DNA of 64,000 nucleotides from Pseudomonas sp. SJZ079 (GCF_007993865.1 NZ_VIUH01000009.1:92886-156885), one strand, 5' to 3'. Numbered from the stretch's first letter, positions 8,524-18,811 are shown. The notes: a model not told the origin generated them from the sequence alone. Numbers and translations are program-made.

Positions 8524-9840
8524 TCAATAGCGGTAGAGCAATTGCCCGGCCGACAGGTGCCAGGTGGCGATGATCCCCAGCAACGCCAGGCAGGCGGGCA
8601 GGACCAGCCACCACACCTTGGCCGGCAGCGGCGCCAGCGGCATGCTCCGTTGCGTCAGATTCAGGCTCAGGGCGCACAGGCTGCCAGCCAATAAGGCACC
8701 GGCGACTATGTCGCTCGGCCAATGCACCCCCAGGTACACCCGTGACACGGCGATGCTCAGCGCAGGCAGACTGGCGAGCAGCAGCCAGGCCAGGCGCAGG
8801 CGGGCCGGCTGACCGCGTCCGGCCAGAACCCCGAGTACCAGAAAGAACGCCACCGCCGCGGAGCTGTGGCCGCTGGGGAAGCTGAAGCTGCCCAACGGTT
8901 CGAGCAGTACCTCGGGTCGGTTGCGGGCGAACCAGGCTTTCAATGCGCCGTTGGCCAGTGCGGTGCCGAGCAGGGTGCTGCCGGCAAACAGCGCGGCGCG
9001 CCACTGCCGGGCCAGCAACAGCATCAGACACAGCAGGCTGCCTGCGGCCAGTTGACTGTTGAAGTCGCCGAGCCGGGTGATCAGCACCATCAGCGGGTCG
9101 AGGCTGGCGCTACGCTGCTCCTGGAGCAGCGCCAGCAGGCCTTGGTCCAGCGGCGTCAGTCTTGGCCAGCCAATAAACAGACCGAACAGCAACAGCAGGC
9201 TCAATCCCGCGGCGAGCAGGCTGGCGCGACGCTGTTCGCGCAGGCTGCTGTGCACGCTGACAATCAGCACCAGCGCCAGGCCAGCGGCGAGCAGTGCGGC
9301 CTGTTGCCAGAAGCCTGTCGGCAACGGCAGGCGCAACGCTGCGCCGGTGGCCCAGCCCGGCAGCAGGTAGGCGATGACCCAGCCCGCCGCCGCCAGCAGA
9401 CTGACCGCGATGAAGCGCCCGACTGGCATGTTGAGCATGCCGGCGACCATCGGCAGCATGGGCCGCAAGGGGCCGATGAAACGCCCGACCAGCAGGCTGG
9501 CGACGCCGTAGCGCTGGAAATAGATTTCGGCACCGGCCAGCCATTGCGGGTGATGGCGCAGGCCGGGCAGGCGACGAATGTCCTGATGAAAGTAACGCCC
9601 GCTGGCGTAGGACAGGGCGTCGCCGAGCAGGCCACCGCAGTAGGCCAGGGCCAGGGTTTCGCCGAGCGTCAGCGCGCCGTTGCCGGCCAGCACGGCGACG
9701 GCGAACAGTAACAAGGTGCCCGGTACGATGATCCCGACGATCGCCAGGCATTCGGTGCAGGCGATCAGGAAAATCGCCAGGCCCAGCCATTGCGGATTGC
9801 TGCCGAGCCAGGCGGTCAAGCTGTCGAGCCATTGGCTCAT
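8524..9840 (-). CDS. DedA-family / PAP2 phosphatase fusion membrane protein
   Basis: 438 residues. The N-terminal half is a DedA (SNARE-associated) membrane domain with ALAYCGGLLGDALSYASGRY and the signature GRFIGPLRPMLPMVAGMLNM. The C-terminal half is a type 2 phosphatidic acid phosphatase with KAWFARNRPE, SFPSGHSSAAVAFF and SRVYLGVHWPSDIVAG, so all three catalytic motifs (KxxxxxxRP, PSGH, SRxxxxxHxxxD) are intact. It probably dephosphorylates an isoprenoid or phospholipid phosphate at the inner membrane, with the DedA part acting in lipid flipping. ATG at 9840 overlaps the stop of the upstream glycosylase by four bases. Confidence 0.92.
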   Translation of the reverse strand: MSQWLDSLTAWLGSNPQWLGLAIFLIACTECLAIVGIIVPGTLLLFAVAVLAGNGALTLGETLALAYCGGLLGDALSYASGRYFHQDIRRLPGLRHHPQWLAGAEIYFQRYGVASLLVGRFIGPLRPMLPMVAGMLNMPVGRFIAVSLLAAAGWVIAYLLPGWATGAALRLPLPTGFWQQAALLAAGLALVLIVSVHSSLREQRRASLLAAGLSLLLLFGLFIGWPRLTPLDQGLLALLQEQRSASLDPLMVLITRLGDFNSQLAAGSLLCLMLLLARQWRAALFAGSTLLGTALANGALKAWFARNRPEVLLEPLGSFSFPSGHSSAAVAFFLVLGVLAGRGQPARLRLAWLLLASLPALSIAVSRVYLGVHWPSDIVAGALLAGSLCALSLNLTQRSMPLAPLPAKVWWLVLPACLALLGIIATWHLSAGQLLYRY

Positions 9841-10553
9841 CGGTGGGCATCCTGTGGGCCGAGTAGATGGTAGTCGCGTCCCTCGACTTGGCCGCGACGC
9901 AGCGGGTTGCGCGTGCAGCAACGGGCGAAGGCCGCGTCGACGAAACGGTAGGGCAGCTGCTCGTCGCGTCCATGGGGAATGCCCAGGCGAGTGGTTTGCA
10001 CGATCTGCGCCGGACGCTCGCCGACATCCTCGACGAACAGCCGTTGCGGATCGAAGCGCTGCGCGTCCCAGTCTGCGACTTTCAAACCGAGTGCTTTGCA
10101 CAGCAGGGTCTGCCCGGCACAGAGCCTTGCCAGGGCGCGCGGCTGGTCTTGGCTATCCGGATTGTTGGCCTGCATTTGCGCCAGGCTGGCGGCGTCCGAG
10201 TGCGGGTCGAGCCAGGGATGGGCGGACTTGATCAGCACCGCGTTACCTGGGCCCTGTGCACTGAAGTTCAGCGAGTCATTGCCGCGTGCGTAATACATAT
10301 AGATGTGCCCGCCGTCGAGAAACAAGGCTTTGCGTTTCTCGGTGTAGCCGAGCGAGGCATGGCTGCCTTTCTCGTCCAGATAATAGGCCTCGGTTTCGAT
10401 GATTCGTGCGGCCAGCCAGCGTTCGCCCTGGCGATGGCGAATCACCTTGCCGAGCAGCTCGCGAGCGAGCTGGCGTGCGTCACGGTCGAAGAAGCTGTCC
10501 GCCAGGGGGCGGGCCTGTGGCCAGGGCAGGCTAGGGCAGGGGACGTGTGGCAT
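9837..10553 (-). CDS. DNA-3-methyladenine glycosylase (AAG/MPG type)
   Basis: 238 residues. It matches the mammalian-type alkyladenine glycosylase family (Pfam Pur_DNA_glyco): LARELLGKVIRH, the catalytic region RIIETEAYYLDEKGSHAS, and GHIYMYYARGNDSLNFSAQ. It excises alkylated purines in base-excision repair. Translation is coupled to the DedA-PAP2 gene by an ATGA overlap. The precise start within the first 20 codons is uncertain. Confidence 0.9.
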   Translation of the reverse strand: MPHVPCPSLPWPQARPLADSFFDRDARQLARELLGKVIRHRQGERWLAARIIETEAYYLDEKGSHASLGYTEKRKALFLDGGHIYMYYARGNDSLNFSAQGPGNAVLIKSAHPWLDPHSDAASLAQMQANNPDSQDQPRALARLCAGQTLLCKALGLKVADWDAQRFDPQRLFVEDVGERPAQIVQTTRLGIPHGRDEQLPYRFVDAAFARCCTRNPLRRGQVEGRDYHLLGPQDAHR

Positions 10554-10813
10554 GTGCGGTCACGGGGTGTCGGCAGGCATGGACTGGGCTGAGCTGAGCT
10601 GGGCGCGATCATAGCAAACTGCAGCGTGGCGGTTTGCGCCGTCCGGGCCCTGGCGCATGAGCGGGGTGCTGCGGCCGTTACCGGCTGGTGCCGCGCGTGG
10701 TCAGTTCGGGCTCCTGGCGGGCGGCCTGCCGACCATCTGCCGGGCACCGCTGTGCGCGAGGCGGCGGCGCGGCTATAATCAGCCGCTTTCCCTACTGCCA
10801 GGCCCCTGAGACC

Positions 10814-12082
10814 ATGACAGAGTCCGTGCTCGACTATATGACCCGTCTGGGCCGCGCGGCCCGCGAAGCCTCGCGGATAGTCGCCCGTGCCAGCAGCGCA
10901 CAGAAGAACCGCGCCCTGCAGGCCGCCGCCGAGGCCCTGGATGCCGCGCGCGCCGAATTGACCGAGGCCAATGAAAAAGACCTCGCCGCCGGCCGTGCCA
11001 ATGGCCTGGAACCGGCGCTGCTCGACCGCCTGGCGCTGACCCCGGCGCGTATCGACGGGATGATCGAAGGCCTGCGCCAGGTCGCCGGCTTACCCGATCC
11101 GGTCGGCGCGATTCGCGACATGAGCTACCGTCCGTCCGGTATTCAGGTCGGCAAGATGCGCGTGCCGCTGGGGGTGATCGGGATCATTTACGAGTCGCGG
11201 CCCAATGTGACCATCGACGCCGCCAGCCTGTGTTTGAAGTCCGGTAACGCCACCATCCTGCGCGGCGGTTCCGAGGCCATTCATTCCAACCGCGCCATCG
11301 CCGCCTGTATTCAGCGCGGCCTGGCTGCCGCCGATCTGCCGGCTGCCGTGGTCCAGGTGGTGGAAACCACCGACCGTGCCGCCGTCGGTGCGCTGATTTC
11401 GATGCCCGAGTTCGTCGACGTGATAGTGCCGCGTGGCGGCAAGAGCCTGATCGAACGCATCAGCCGTGACGCGCGGGTGCCGGTGATCAAGCACCTGGAT
11501 GGTATCTGTCACGTCTATGTCGATGCCCTGGCCGAGCTGGCCAAGGCGCAGCAGATCGCCTTCAACGCCAAGACCTACCGCTATGGCATCTGCGGGGCGA
11601 TGGAAACCCTGTTGGTCGACCAGGCAATAGCGGCCGCGTTTCTGCCGGCCATGGCGCAGCTGTTCGCCGAGAAGGGCGTCGAGTTGCGCGGCTGCGCGCG
11701 TACCCAGGCGCTGATTCAGGTACTGCCGGCCAGCGAAGAGGATTGGCACACCGAGTACCTGGCGCCGATCCTGTCGATTCGCGTGGTCGACGGCCTGGAA
11801 CAGGCCATCGAACACATCAATCACTATGGTTCGCACCACACCGATGCCATAGTCACCGAGCATCAGGGCCATGCCCGGCGCTTTCTCGCCGAGGTCGATT
11901 CCAGTTCGGTAATGCTCAACGCCCCGACCTGCTTTGCCGATGGCTTCGAGTACGGCCTCGGTGCGGAGATCGGCATCTCCACCGACAAGCTGCATGCCCG
12001 CGGTCCGGTCGGCCTGGAAGGTTTGACCTGTGAGAAGTATGTGGTGATCGGCGACGGTCAACTGCGCGGGCAGAATGCCTAA
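10814..12082 (+). CDS. proA: Gamma-glutamyl phosphate reductase
   Basis: 422 residues, the usual length for ProA. It reduces gamma-glutamyl phosphate to glutamate semialdehyde with NADPH, the second step of proline synthesis. Seen are [18 protein letters not shown], the cofactor-site region [29 protein letters not shown], and the catalytic-cysteine region [13 protein letters not shown]. The start MTESVLDYM at 10814 is chosen over the longer upstream ORF by family length. A TATAAT at 10774-10779 is a possible -10 box. The end overlaps nadD by eight bases. Confidence 0.96.
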   Translation: MTESVLDYMTRLGRAAREASRIVARASSAQKNRALQAAAEALDAARAELTEANEKDLAAGRANGLEPALLDRLALTPARIDGMIEGLRQVAGLPDPVGAIRDMSYRPSGIQVGKMRVPLGVIGIIYESRPNVTIDAASLCLKSGNATILRGGSEAIHSNRAIAACIQRGLAAADLPAAVVQVVETTDRAAVGALISMPEFVDVIVPRGGKSLIERISRDARVPVIKHLDGICHVYVDALAELAKAQQIAFNAKTYRYGICGAMETLLVDQAIAAAFLPAMAQLFAEKGVELRGCARTQALIQVLPASEEDWHTEYLAPILSIRVVDGLEQAIEHINHYGSHHTDAIVTEHQGHARRFLAEVDSSSVMLNAPTCFADGFEYGLGAEIGISTDKLHARGPVGLEGLTCEKYVVIGDGQLRGQNA

Positions 12083-12719
12083 ACGTATTGGCATGTTTGG
12101 CGGTACTTTCGATCCGCTACATATAGGTCACCTGCGCAGCGCGCTGGAAGTGGCGGAGTTCATGGCGCTCGATGAGTTGCGTCTGATCCCCAGCGCGCGT
12201 CCGCCGCATCGCAGTGCGCCGCAGGTGTCGGCCAGCGACCGTTTGGCCATGGTCGAACTGGCCGTGGCGGGTTTGCCGCCGCTGTGCGTGGATGATCGCG
12301 AGCTGAAACGCGACAGGCCGTCGTACAGCATCGATACCCTGGAGTCGTTGCGCGCCGAACTGGACGCCGACGATCAATTGTTTCTGTTGCTGGGCTGGGA
12401 TGCCTTTTGTGGGCTGCCCAGCTGGCACCGTTGGACCGAGTTATTGGAGCACTGTCACATTCTGGTGCTGCAACGGCCGGATGCCGACAGCGACGCTCCG
12501 GAAGCCCTGCGCAACCTGCTGGCAGCGCGCAGCGTCAATGATCCGCTGAGCCTGAGTGGGCCTGGCGGGCAGATTTCTTTTGTCTGGCAGACCCCGCTTG
12601 CGGTGTCCGCCACGCAGATCCGCGGGCTATTGGCGGACGGAAAGTCGATACGTTTTCTGGTGCCCGATGCGGTACTGGCTTATATCCACGCGCACGGGCT
12701 GTACCGTGCCGTTAACTGA
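12075..12719 (+). CDS. nadD: Nicotinate-nucleotide adenylyltransferase
   Basis: 214 residues. It adenylates nicotinate mononucleotide in NAD synthesis. The nucleotidyltransferase signature [17 protein letters not shown] is at the N-terminus (T/HxGH motif as HIGH), and the C-terminal SATQIRGLL corresponds to the ISSTxIR motif. The start codon lies inside proA (8-bp overlap), and the proA-nadD-rsfS-rlmH order is a classic Pseudomonas arrangement. Confidence 0.95.
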   Translation: MPKRIGMFGGTFDPLHIGHLRSALEVAEFMALDELRLIPSARPPHRSAPQVSASDRLAMVELAVAGLPPLCVDDRELKRDRPSYSIDTLESLRAELDADDQLFLLLGWDAFCGLPSWHRWTELLEHCHILVLQRPDADSDAPEALRNLLAARSVNDPLSLSGPGGQISFVWQTPLAVSATQIRGLLADGKSIRFLVPDAVLAYIHAHGLYRAVN

Positions 12720-12741
12720 ACACGAGACAAACGAGTTACTT

Positions 12742-13128
12742 ATGAAGAAGCAAGAAATGCTCAGCGAAGACCTGGTCAAACTGGCCATCGCTGCCCTGGA
12801 AGACATCAAGGCGCAAGACATCACCACCATCGATGTGCGCGAGAAGACCAGCATCACCGATTTCATGGTGATCGCCAGCGGCACCTCCAGCCGTCACGTC
12901 AAGTCGCTGGTCGACAACGTGCTGGAGAAGGTCAAGGAAAAGGGCGTGCGCCCGATTGGCAGCGAAGGCCTGGATACCGGTGAGTGGGCGCTGCTCGACC
13001 TGGGCGACATCGTGGTCCACGTGATGCTGCCGACTGCCCGTCAATTCTACGACCTCGAGCGTCTCTGGCAGGGCGCCGAGCAGAGCCGTGCACAGCACAG
13101 CCAGGACCTGCACCCGGATCACGAGTAA
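12742..13128 (+). CDS. rsfS: Ribosomal silencing factor RsfS
   Basis: 128 residues. RsfS (Iojap/YbeB) binds ribosomal protein L14 and blocks subunit joining under starvation. Family core is visible: [49 protein letters not shown] and [13 protein letters not shown] at 12742 gives [14 protein letters not shown]. It is 22 bp after nadD and 12 bp before rlmH. Confidence 0.95.
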   Translation: MKKQEMLSEDLVKLAIAALEDIKAQDITTIDVREKTSITDFMVIASGTSSRHVKSLVDNVLEKVKEKGVRPIGSEGLDTGEWALLDLGDIVVHVMLPTARQFYDLERLWQGAEQSRAQHSQDLHPDHE

Positions 13129-13140
13129 GGGTCGGCCGTT

Positions 13141-13608
13141 GTGCGTATCAAGCTGATCGCCGTCGGCTCGCGGATGCCACGCTGGGTGGAGGACGGCTGG
13201 CAGGAGTATGCCAAGCGCATGCCCGCCGAACTGGCGCTTGAGCTGGTGGAAATTCCGTTGACCACGCGCGGCAAAAACGCCGATGTGGCGCGGATGATCC
13301 GCCAGGAAGGCGAAGCCATGCTGGCCAAGGTGCAAGCGGGGGAGCGTATCGTCACCCTGGAGGTCGAAGGGCGGCCGTGGAGCACCGAGCAGTTGGCCGT
13401 CGAGCTGGACAAGTGGCGCCTGGATGCGCGCACCGTCAACCTCATGGTCGGTGGTCCGGAAGGCTTGGCGGCGGAGGTGCAGGCGCGCAGCGAGCAGCGT
13501 TGGTCGCTGTCGCCGTTGACCTTGCCACACCCGCTGGTGCGCATCCTCATCGGCGAACAAATCTATCGGGCCTGGACGGTGTTGTCCGGCCACCCGTATC
13601 ACAAATAA
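13141..13608 (+). CDS. rlmH: 23S rRNA m3-pseudouridine1915 methyltransferase
   Basis: 155 residues, the exact usual length for this SPOUT-fold enzyme, which methylates pseudouridine 1915 in helix 69 of 23S rRNA. The SAM-binding knot is shown by [10 protein letters not shown] and [19 protein letters not shown], ending with the conserved SGHPYHK. The start codon is GTG at 13141, giving [13 protein letters not shown]. Confidence 0.96.
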   Translation: MRIKLIAVGSRMPRWVEDGWQEYAKRMPAELALELVEIPLTTRGKNADVARMIRQEGEAMLAKVQAGERIVTLEVEGRPWSTEQLAVELDKWRLDARTVNLMVGGPEGLAAEVQARSEQRWSLSPLTLPHPLVRILIGEQIYRAWTVLSGHPYHK

Positions 13609-13621
13609 CCAGCAGTCGCCG

Positions 13622-15511
13622 ATGCCTCAACCGATCCGCCTCAACGACCATGACAAAGACGCGCGCTTGATCCGCAGGCGCGCGCTGGTCGGTGCGGCTG
13701 TGGTTTTTTTGCTGATCGGCCTGTTGGTTGCCCGTCTGTATTACCTGCAGGTGGTGCAGTACGAGTATCACTCGACCCTGTCGGAAAACAATCGGGTGCA
13801 TGTGCAGCCGATTCCGCCGACCCGTGGGCTGATCTTCGACCGCAATGGGGTGATCATCGCCGACAATCGACCCAGCTTCAGCCTGACCCTGAGCCGCGAG
13901 CGGGCGGGTGATTGGCAGCAGGTGCTGGATGTCATAGTCGAGGTGCTGGAACTCAGTGAGGATGAGCGCACGCTGTTCGAGAAGCGCGTGCGCCAGGGCC
14001 GGCGGCCATTCGAGCCGGTGCCGGTGTTGTTCGAGTTGAGCGAAGAGCAGATCGCCCGTATCGCGGTCAATCAGTTCCGCTTGCCGGGGGTCGAGGTGTC
14101 CGCGCAGCTGGTCCGGCATTACCCGCAGGGCGAGCACTTCGCCCATTCGGTGGGCTATGTCGGGCGGATCAACGAGGCGGAGTTGAAAGGTCTCGATCCA
14201 GTGGCCTATAGCGGCACTCACCACATCGGTAAAACCGGGATCGAGCGCTTCTACGAGGCGGAGCTGCACGGCGAAGTGGGCTACGAAGAGGTCGAGACCA
14301 ATGCCCGCGGCCGCGTGTTGCGGGTGCTCAAACGCACCGACCCGCTGCCCGGCAAGGATATCCGGCTGACCCTCGATGTGCACCTGCAAGAGGCTGCCGA
14401 GGCCGCGTTGGGCGGTCGCCGCGGTGCCATCGTGGCGATCCAGCCGGCGACCGGCGAGGTGCTGGCCATGGTCAGTCAACCGAGTTTCGACCCCAACCCC
14501 TTCGTCACCGGCATCAGTTTCAAGGCCTATGCCGAGTTGCGCGACTCGATCGATCGGCCGCTGTTCAACCGGGTATTGCGTGGGCTGTACCCGCCGGGCT
14601 CGACCATCAAACCGATGATGGCGGTGGCGGGCCTGGATGCCGGGGTGATCACCCCCTCTACGCGGGTGTTCGATCCCGGCTTCTATCAGTTGCCCAACGT
14701 GCAGCATAAGTACCGTAACTGGAACCGCAGCGGTGACGGTTGGGTGAATCTGGAAATGGCGATCATGCGCTCCAATGACACCTACTTCTATGACCTCGCG
14801 CATAAGATGGGCATCGACCGGATGCACGACTACATGACCCGTTTTGGTCTCGGTCAGCGGGTGTCCCTGGACATGTTCGAGGAGACTTCCGGCTTGATGC
14901 CTTCACGCGACTGGAAGCGTGCGCGCTATCGCCAGCCCTGGTATCCGGGGGAGACGTTGATTCTCGGCATCGGTCAGGGCTACATGCAAACCACGCCGCT
15001 GCAGTTGGCGCAGGCCGCGACGCTGATGGCCAGTCGCGGCAAGTGGATTCGTCCGCACCTGGCCAAGAGCATCGAAGGCCGGCCGCCAGTTGATTCTGAG
15101 CCGCTGCCGGACATCCAGCTGCACGATGCCAAGTACTGGGATTACGCCCGCTTCGGCATGGAACAGGTCATGCACGGTCCGCGCGGCACCGCGCGTAAGG
15201 TCGGCGACACTGCGGTGTACCGCATCGCCGGCAAGAGCGGTACGGCGCAGGTGGTGGCGATCAAGCAAGGTGAGAAATACGACCGCAGCAAGGTCCAGGA
15301 GCGCCATCGCGACCATGCCCTGTTCGTCGCCTTCGCGCCGGTGGAGAACCCGCAGATCGTTGTGGCCGTAATGGTGGAGAATGGCGAGTCGGGCTCGGGC
15401 GTGGCGGCGCCGGTGGTCAAGCAGGTGATGGACGCCTGGTTGCTGGATGACAGCGGTCAATTGAAGGCCGAGTACGCGCCACCCTTGAGCGCGGAGATTA
15501 GCCACCGATGA
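13622..15511 (+). CDS. mrdA: Penicillin-binding protein 2, elongasome transpeptidase
   Basis: 629 residues. An N-terminal transmembrane helix (about 21-40) anchors a periplasmic class B PBP. After the dimerisation domain (RGLIFDRNGVIIADNRP), the transpeptidase motifs are SxxK in PPGSTIKPMMA (catalytic Ser), SxD as SND in MRSNDTYFY, and KSGTAQ. It cross-links peptidoglycan during lateral wall growth together with RodA. It lies 13 bp downstream of rlmH and overlaps rodA by four bases. Confidence 0.96.
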   Translation: MPQPIRLNDHDKDARLIRRRALVGAAVVFLLIGLLVARLYYLQVVQYEYHSTLSENNRVHVQPIPPTRGLIFDRNGVIIADNRPSFSLTLSRERAGDWQQVLDVIVEVLELSEDERTLFEKRVRQGRRPFEPVPVLFELSEEQIARIAVNQFRLPGVEVSAQLVRHYPQGEHFAHSVGYVGRINEAELKGLDPVAYSGTHHIGKTGIERFYEAELHGEVGYEEVETNARGRVLRVLKRTDPLPGKDIRLTLDVHLQEAAEAALGGRRGAIVAIQPATGEVLAMVSQPSFDPNPFVTGISFKAYAELRDSIDRPLFNRVLRGLYPPGSTIKPMMAVAGLDAGVITPSTRVFDPGFYQLPNVQHKYRNWNRSGDGWVNLEMAIMRSNDTYFYDLAHKMGIDRMHDYMTRFGLGQRVSLDMFEETSGLMPSRDWKRARYRQPWYPGETLILGIGQGYMQTTPLQLAQAATLMASRGKWIRPHLAKSIEGRPPVDSEPLPDIQLHDAKYWDYARFGMEQVMHGPRGTARKVGDTAVYRIAGKSGTAQVVAIKQGEKYDRSKVQERHRDHALFVAFAPVENPQIVVAVMVENGESGSGVAAPVVKQVMDAWLLDDSGQLKAEYAPPLSAEISHR

Positions 15512-16656
15512 ACAGTAACTTCGATCGCACCCTGTCCAGCGAAGACGACGTATTGCGCCGGCGCGCCAGCCTGCTGCAGCGTCTGCACATCGATGGCATC
15601 TTGTTGCTGCTGTTATTGATACTGGCGGCCGGCAGCCTGTTTATCCTCTATTCGGCCAGCGGCAAGAGCGTCGCGCTGCTGATCAAACAGGCCAGTTCAT
15701 TTGGCATCGGCCTGGTGGGCATGTTCATCATCGCCCAGTTCGAACCGCGGTTCATGGCGCGCTGGGTGCCGCTGGCCTATGTGGCGGGGGTCGGCCTGCT
15801 GGTCGCGGTGGATGTCATGGGGCATAACGCCATGGGTGCCACCCGCTGGATCAACATCCCCGGGGTGATCCGTTTCCAGCCTTCCGAATTCATGAAAATC
15901 ATCATGCCGGCGACCATCGCCTGGTATTTGTCGGGTCGCAGTCTGCCGCCGCGCTTGAAGCACATCTGTATCAGCCTGGCGCTGATTATCGTGCCCTTCG
16001 TGCTGATTCTGCTGCAGCCGGATCTGGGCACCTCGCTGTTGGTGATCGCTTCCGGGGCCTTCGTGTTGTTTATGGCCGGCCTGCAATGGCGCTGGATCCT
16101 CGGCGCGCTGACGGCCGTGGTGCCGCTCGCGGTGGGCATGTGGTTCTTCGTCTTGCGCGAATACCAGAAGCAGCGGGTGCTGACCTTTCTCAATCCAGAG
16201 AGCGACCCCCTGGGCAGTGGCTGGAACATCATCCAGTCGAAGGCGGCGATTGGCTCGGGCGGGGTGTTGGGCAAGGGCTGGTTACTGGGTACCCAGTCGC
16301 ACCTGGATTTTTTGCCGGAAAGCCACACGGACTTTATCATTGCCGTGCTCGCCGAGGAGTTCGGCCTGGTCGGCGTGTGTCTGTTGCTGTTGATGTACGT
16401 ACTGCTGATCTCTCGCGGATTGGTGATTACCGTGCAAGCGCAGACGCTGTTCGGTAAGCTCCTTGCCGGAGCCTTGACCATGACGTTCTTCGTCTATGTC
16501 TTCGTCAATATCGGCATGGTCAGTGGACTGTTGCCGGTGGTGGGCGTGCCGCTGCCGTTCATTAGTTACGGCGGAACCTCACTGATTACCCTGCTCTCGG
16601 GGTTCGGGATTTTGATGTCGATCCACACCCACCGTAAATGGATTACTCAGGTTTAA
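15508..16656 (+). CDS. rodA: Rod-shape SEDS peptidoglycan glycosyltransferase RodA
   Basis: 382 residues with about ten membrane segments. RodA polymerises lipid II as partner of PBP2. SEDS-family signatures include NAMGATRWINIPG, FQPSEFMKI, LQPDLGTSLLV, FLPESHTDFI (carrying the catalytic Asp region) and VPLPFISYGGTSL. The ATG overlaps the mrdA stop (ATGA), indicating coupled translation of the two partners. Confidence 0.96.
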   Translation: MNSNFDRTLSSEDDVLRRRASLLQRLHIDGILLLLLLILAAGSLFILYSASGKSVALLIKQASSFGIGLVGMFIIAQFEPRFMARWVPLAYVAGVGLLVAVDVMGHNAMGATRWINIPGVIRFQPSEFMKIIMPATIAWYLSGRSLPPRLKHICISLALIIVPFVLILLQPDLGTSLLVIASGAFVLFMAGLQWRWILGALTAVVPLAVGMWFFVLREYQKQRVLTFLNPESDPLGSGWNIIQSKAAIGSGGVLGKGWLLGTQSHLDFLPESHTDFIIAVLAEEFGLVGVCLLLLMYVLLISRGLVITVQAQTLFGKLLAGALTMTFFVYVFVNIGMVSGLLPVVGVPLPFISYGGTSLITLLSGFGILMSIHTHRKWITQV

Positions 16657-16664
16657 TTGGGCTT

Positions 16665-17684
16665 ATGAATTCAATGCAAATACTGCGTCGCTGGGCTACT
16701 CGGCATGCACCTTGGCTTGGCCTGGCGGGTCTGTTCGGCCTGACTCAGCAGGCTGCCGCCGCCGAGTACGAGCACTCACCGCAGGTCGCCGAGTTTGTCG
16801 CCGAGATGACCCGGGATTACGGCTTCGCCAGCGAGCAACTGCTCAGCCTGTTTGCCGAAGCCGAGCGCAAGCAGTCGATTCTGGATGCCATCTCGCGCCC
16901 GGCGGAGAAGGTCAAGCCCTGGAAAGATTACCGGCCGATCTTTATCACCGACTCGCGTATCGCCCGTGGCGTGGATTTCTGGCGCGAACACGAGCAGGTC
17001 CTGGCGCGCGCGGAGCAGGAGTACGGCGTACCGGCTCAGGTGATCGTGGCGATCATCGGCGTGGAAACCTTTTACGGTGGCAATACCGGCAACTACCGGG
17101 TGGTCGATGCGTTGTCGACCCTGGCGTTCGATTATCCGCCGCGGGCGCCGTTCTTTCGCAAGGAGCTGCGTGAGTTTCTCATGCTGGCCCGCGAGGAACA
17201 GGTCGATCCGCTCAGCCTGAAAGGTTCCTATGCCGGCGCCATGGGCCTGCCGCAGTTCATGCCGAGCAGCTTCCGCGCCTATGCGGTGGACTTCGATGGC
17301 GACGGCCATATCAACATCTGGACCAACCCGGACGATGCCATCGGCAGCGTCGCCAGCTATTTCAAACGGCACGGCTGGCAGCCGGGTGAGCCGGTGGTCA
17401 GCGCCGCCAGCATCCAGGGCGAGCAGGCCGAACAAGGCCTGACTCAGGGACTCGATCCGGTGAAGACGGTCGGCGAACTGCGCCAGCTAGGCTGGGCCAG
17501 CGCTGCTCCTCTGACCGACGAACTGCCCGTCACCGCCTTCCGTCTGGAAGGCGCCGAAGGCGACGAATACTGGTTGGGGCTGCCGAATTTCTTCGTGATT
17601 ACCCGCTATAACCGTAGCGTGATGTACGCCATGGCGGTGAATCAATTGGCCGAGTTGCTGGTCGACGCGCGAGGTGCTCACTGA
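16665..17684 (+). CDS. mltB: Lytic murein transglycosylase B
   Basis: 339 residues. It cleaves glycan strands to 1,6-anhydromuramyl products. A signal peptide ends near QQAAAAEYEH. The catalytic Glu is in IIGVETFYGGNTGNYRV, followed by SYAGAMGLPQFMPSSFR and DFDGDGHINIW, typical of the MltB/SltB family. ATG at 16665 is preferred because it begins directly at the signal peptide; an in-frame ATG at 16638 overlaps rodA. No lipobox is seen, so it may be soluble or periplasmic (SltB1-like in P. aeruginosa). The stop overlaps rlpA by one base (TGATG). Confidence 0.93.
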   Translation: MNSMQILRRWATRHAPWLGLAGLFGLTQQAAAAEYEHSPQVAEFVAEMTRDYGFASEQLLSLFAEAERKQSILDAISRPAEKVKPWKDYRPIFITDSRIARGVDFWREHEQVLARAEQEYGVPAQVIVAIIGVETFYGGNTGNYRVVDALSTLAFDYPPRAPFFRKELREFLMLAREEQVDPLSLKGSYAGAMGLPQFMPSSFRAYAVDFDGDGHINIWTNPDDAIGSVASYFKRHGWQPGEPVVSAASIQGEQAEQGLTQGLDPVKTVGELRQLGWASAAPLTDELPVTAFRLEGAEGDEYWLGLPNFFVITRYNRSVMYAMAVNQLAELLVDARGAH

Positions 17685-18688
17685 TGGCCAGCATGCCGCT
17701 TAAGCTCGCCGCCTGTGGCGCACTCGCGCTGCTGTTGGCCAGCTGCTCCTCCAGCCGGGCGCCGCAGCCTGTTGCGCCGACACAGGCGGGCGGGGGGATT
17801 TCCGGTCCGGGCGATTACAACCGCCCGCACAAGGATGGCGCGCCCTGGTGGGATGTCGACGTCTCGCGCATTCACGATGCGGTGCCGATGCCGCACCATG
17901 GTGCTTATAAGGCCAACCCCTATACCGTGCTGGGCAAGACCTACTACCCGATCCCCGATGCGCGGCGCTATCAGGCGACCGGGCCGGCGTCCTGGTACGG
18001 TACCAAGTTCCACGGTCAGGCCACCGCCAACGGCGAAACCTATGACCTGTACGGTATGACGGCAGCGCACAAGACGCTACCGCTGCCCAGCTATGTTCGG
18101 GTGACCAACCTGGAAAACGGCAAGACGGCAATCCTGCGGGTCAACGACCGCGGGCCGTTCTATTCCGACCGGATCATCGACCTGTCCTTTGCCGCGGCGA
18201 AGAAACTCGGTTATGCCGAGAACGGCACGGCACGCGTCAAGGTCGAGGGTATCGACCCGCAGGAGTGGTGGGCTCAGCGCGGCCAGCCGGTGCCGATGGT
18301 GCTGGCTCAGCCGCAGCAGGTTGCCCAGGTGGAGACTATCGCGCAGCCGGTGGCTGCACCCCTCGAGCAGTACGCGCCGCCCCTGGAGCAGCACGCAGCC
18401 GCGATGCTGCCGGTGCAAATCGACGCAAAAAAAAACGCTTCAGTCGCAGCCTCTGGCCTGTATCTCCAAGTGGGCGCCTTCGCCAATCCGGACGCTGCCC
18501 AGCTGCTCAAGGACAAGTTGAGCGAGACGGTCGCTGCACCGGTGTTCATCAGCTCAGTGGTGCACAACCAGCAGATTCTGCACCGCGTGCGACTGGGCCC
18601 GATCAACAGTCAGGGCGAGGCTGAGCAACTGCAAGACAGTGTGCGCCTGGCCAATCTTGGTCCGTCAAGGCTGGTGAAGGCCGATTGA
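17684..18688 (+). CDS. rlpA: Septal ring lytic transglycosylase RlpA (lipoprotein, DPBB + SPOR)
   Basis: 334 residues. A lipoprotein signal ends ALLLASC. The double-psi beta-barrel domain (about residues 100-195) contains ASWYGTKFHGQATANGE, GMTAAHKTLPLPSYVRVTN and RVNDRGPFYSDRIIDLS. A Pro/Ala/Gln-rich linker leads to a C-terminal SPOR domain (about 255-334, GLYLQVGAFANPDAAQLL) that binds denuded septal glycan. In P. aeruginosa RlpA degrades denuded glycans during daughter-cell separation. The linker carries an A9 tract at 18427-18435 that forms the slippery heptamer A AAA AAC in frame. Confidence 0.95.
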   Translation: MASMPLKLAACGALALLLASCSSSRAPQPVAPTQAGGGISGPGDYNRPHKDGAPWWDVDVSRIHDAVPMPHHGAYKANPYTVLGKTYYPIPDARRYQATGPASWYGTKFHGQATANGETYDLYGMTAAHKTLPLPSYVRVTNLENGKTAILRVNDRGPFYSDRIIDLSFAAAKKLGYAENGTARVKVEGIDPQEWWAQRGQPVPMVLAQPQQVAQVETIAQPVAAPLEQYAPPLEQHAAAMLPVQIDAKKNASVAASGLYLQVGAFANPDAAQLLKDKLSETVAAPVFISSVVHNQQILHRVRLGPINSQGEAEQLQDSVRLANLGPSRLVKAD

Positions 18689-18811
18689 CATGGCACTTAT
18701 TGGTCGCTCGTCAGACTAAGCACCGAGCCGCGGTCGGGTCGTTTACCCTGTGCGGCGCCCCCTAATTTGCCCTCGCGGGCCTGTTTGACCCTTAGCAACT
18801 TTGAGAGACGG

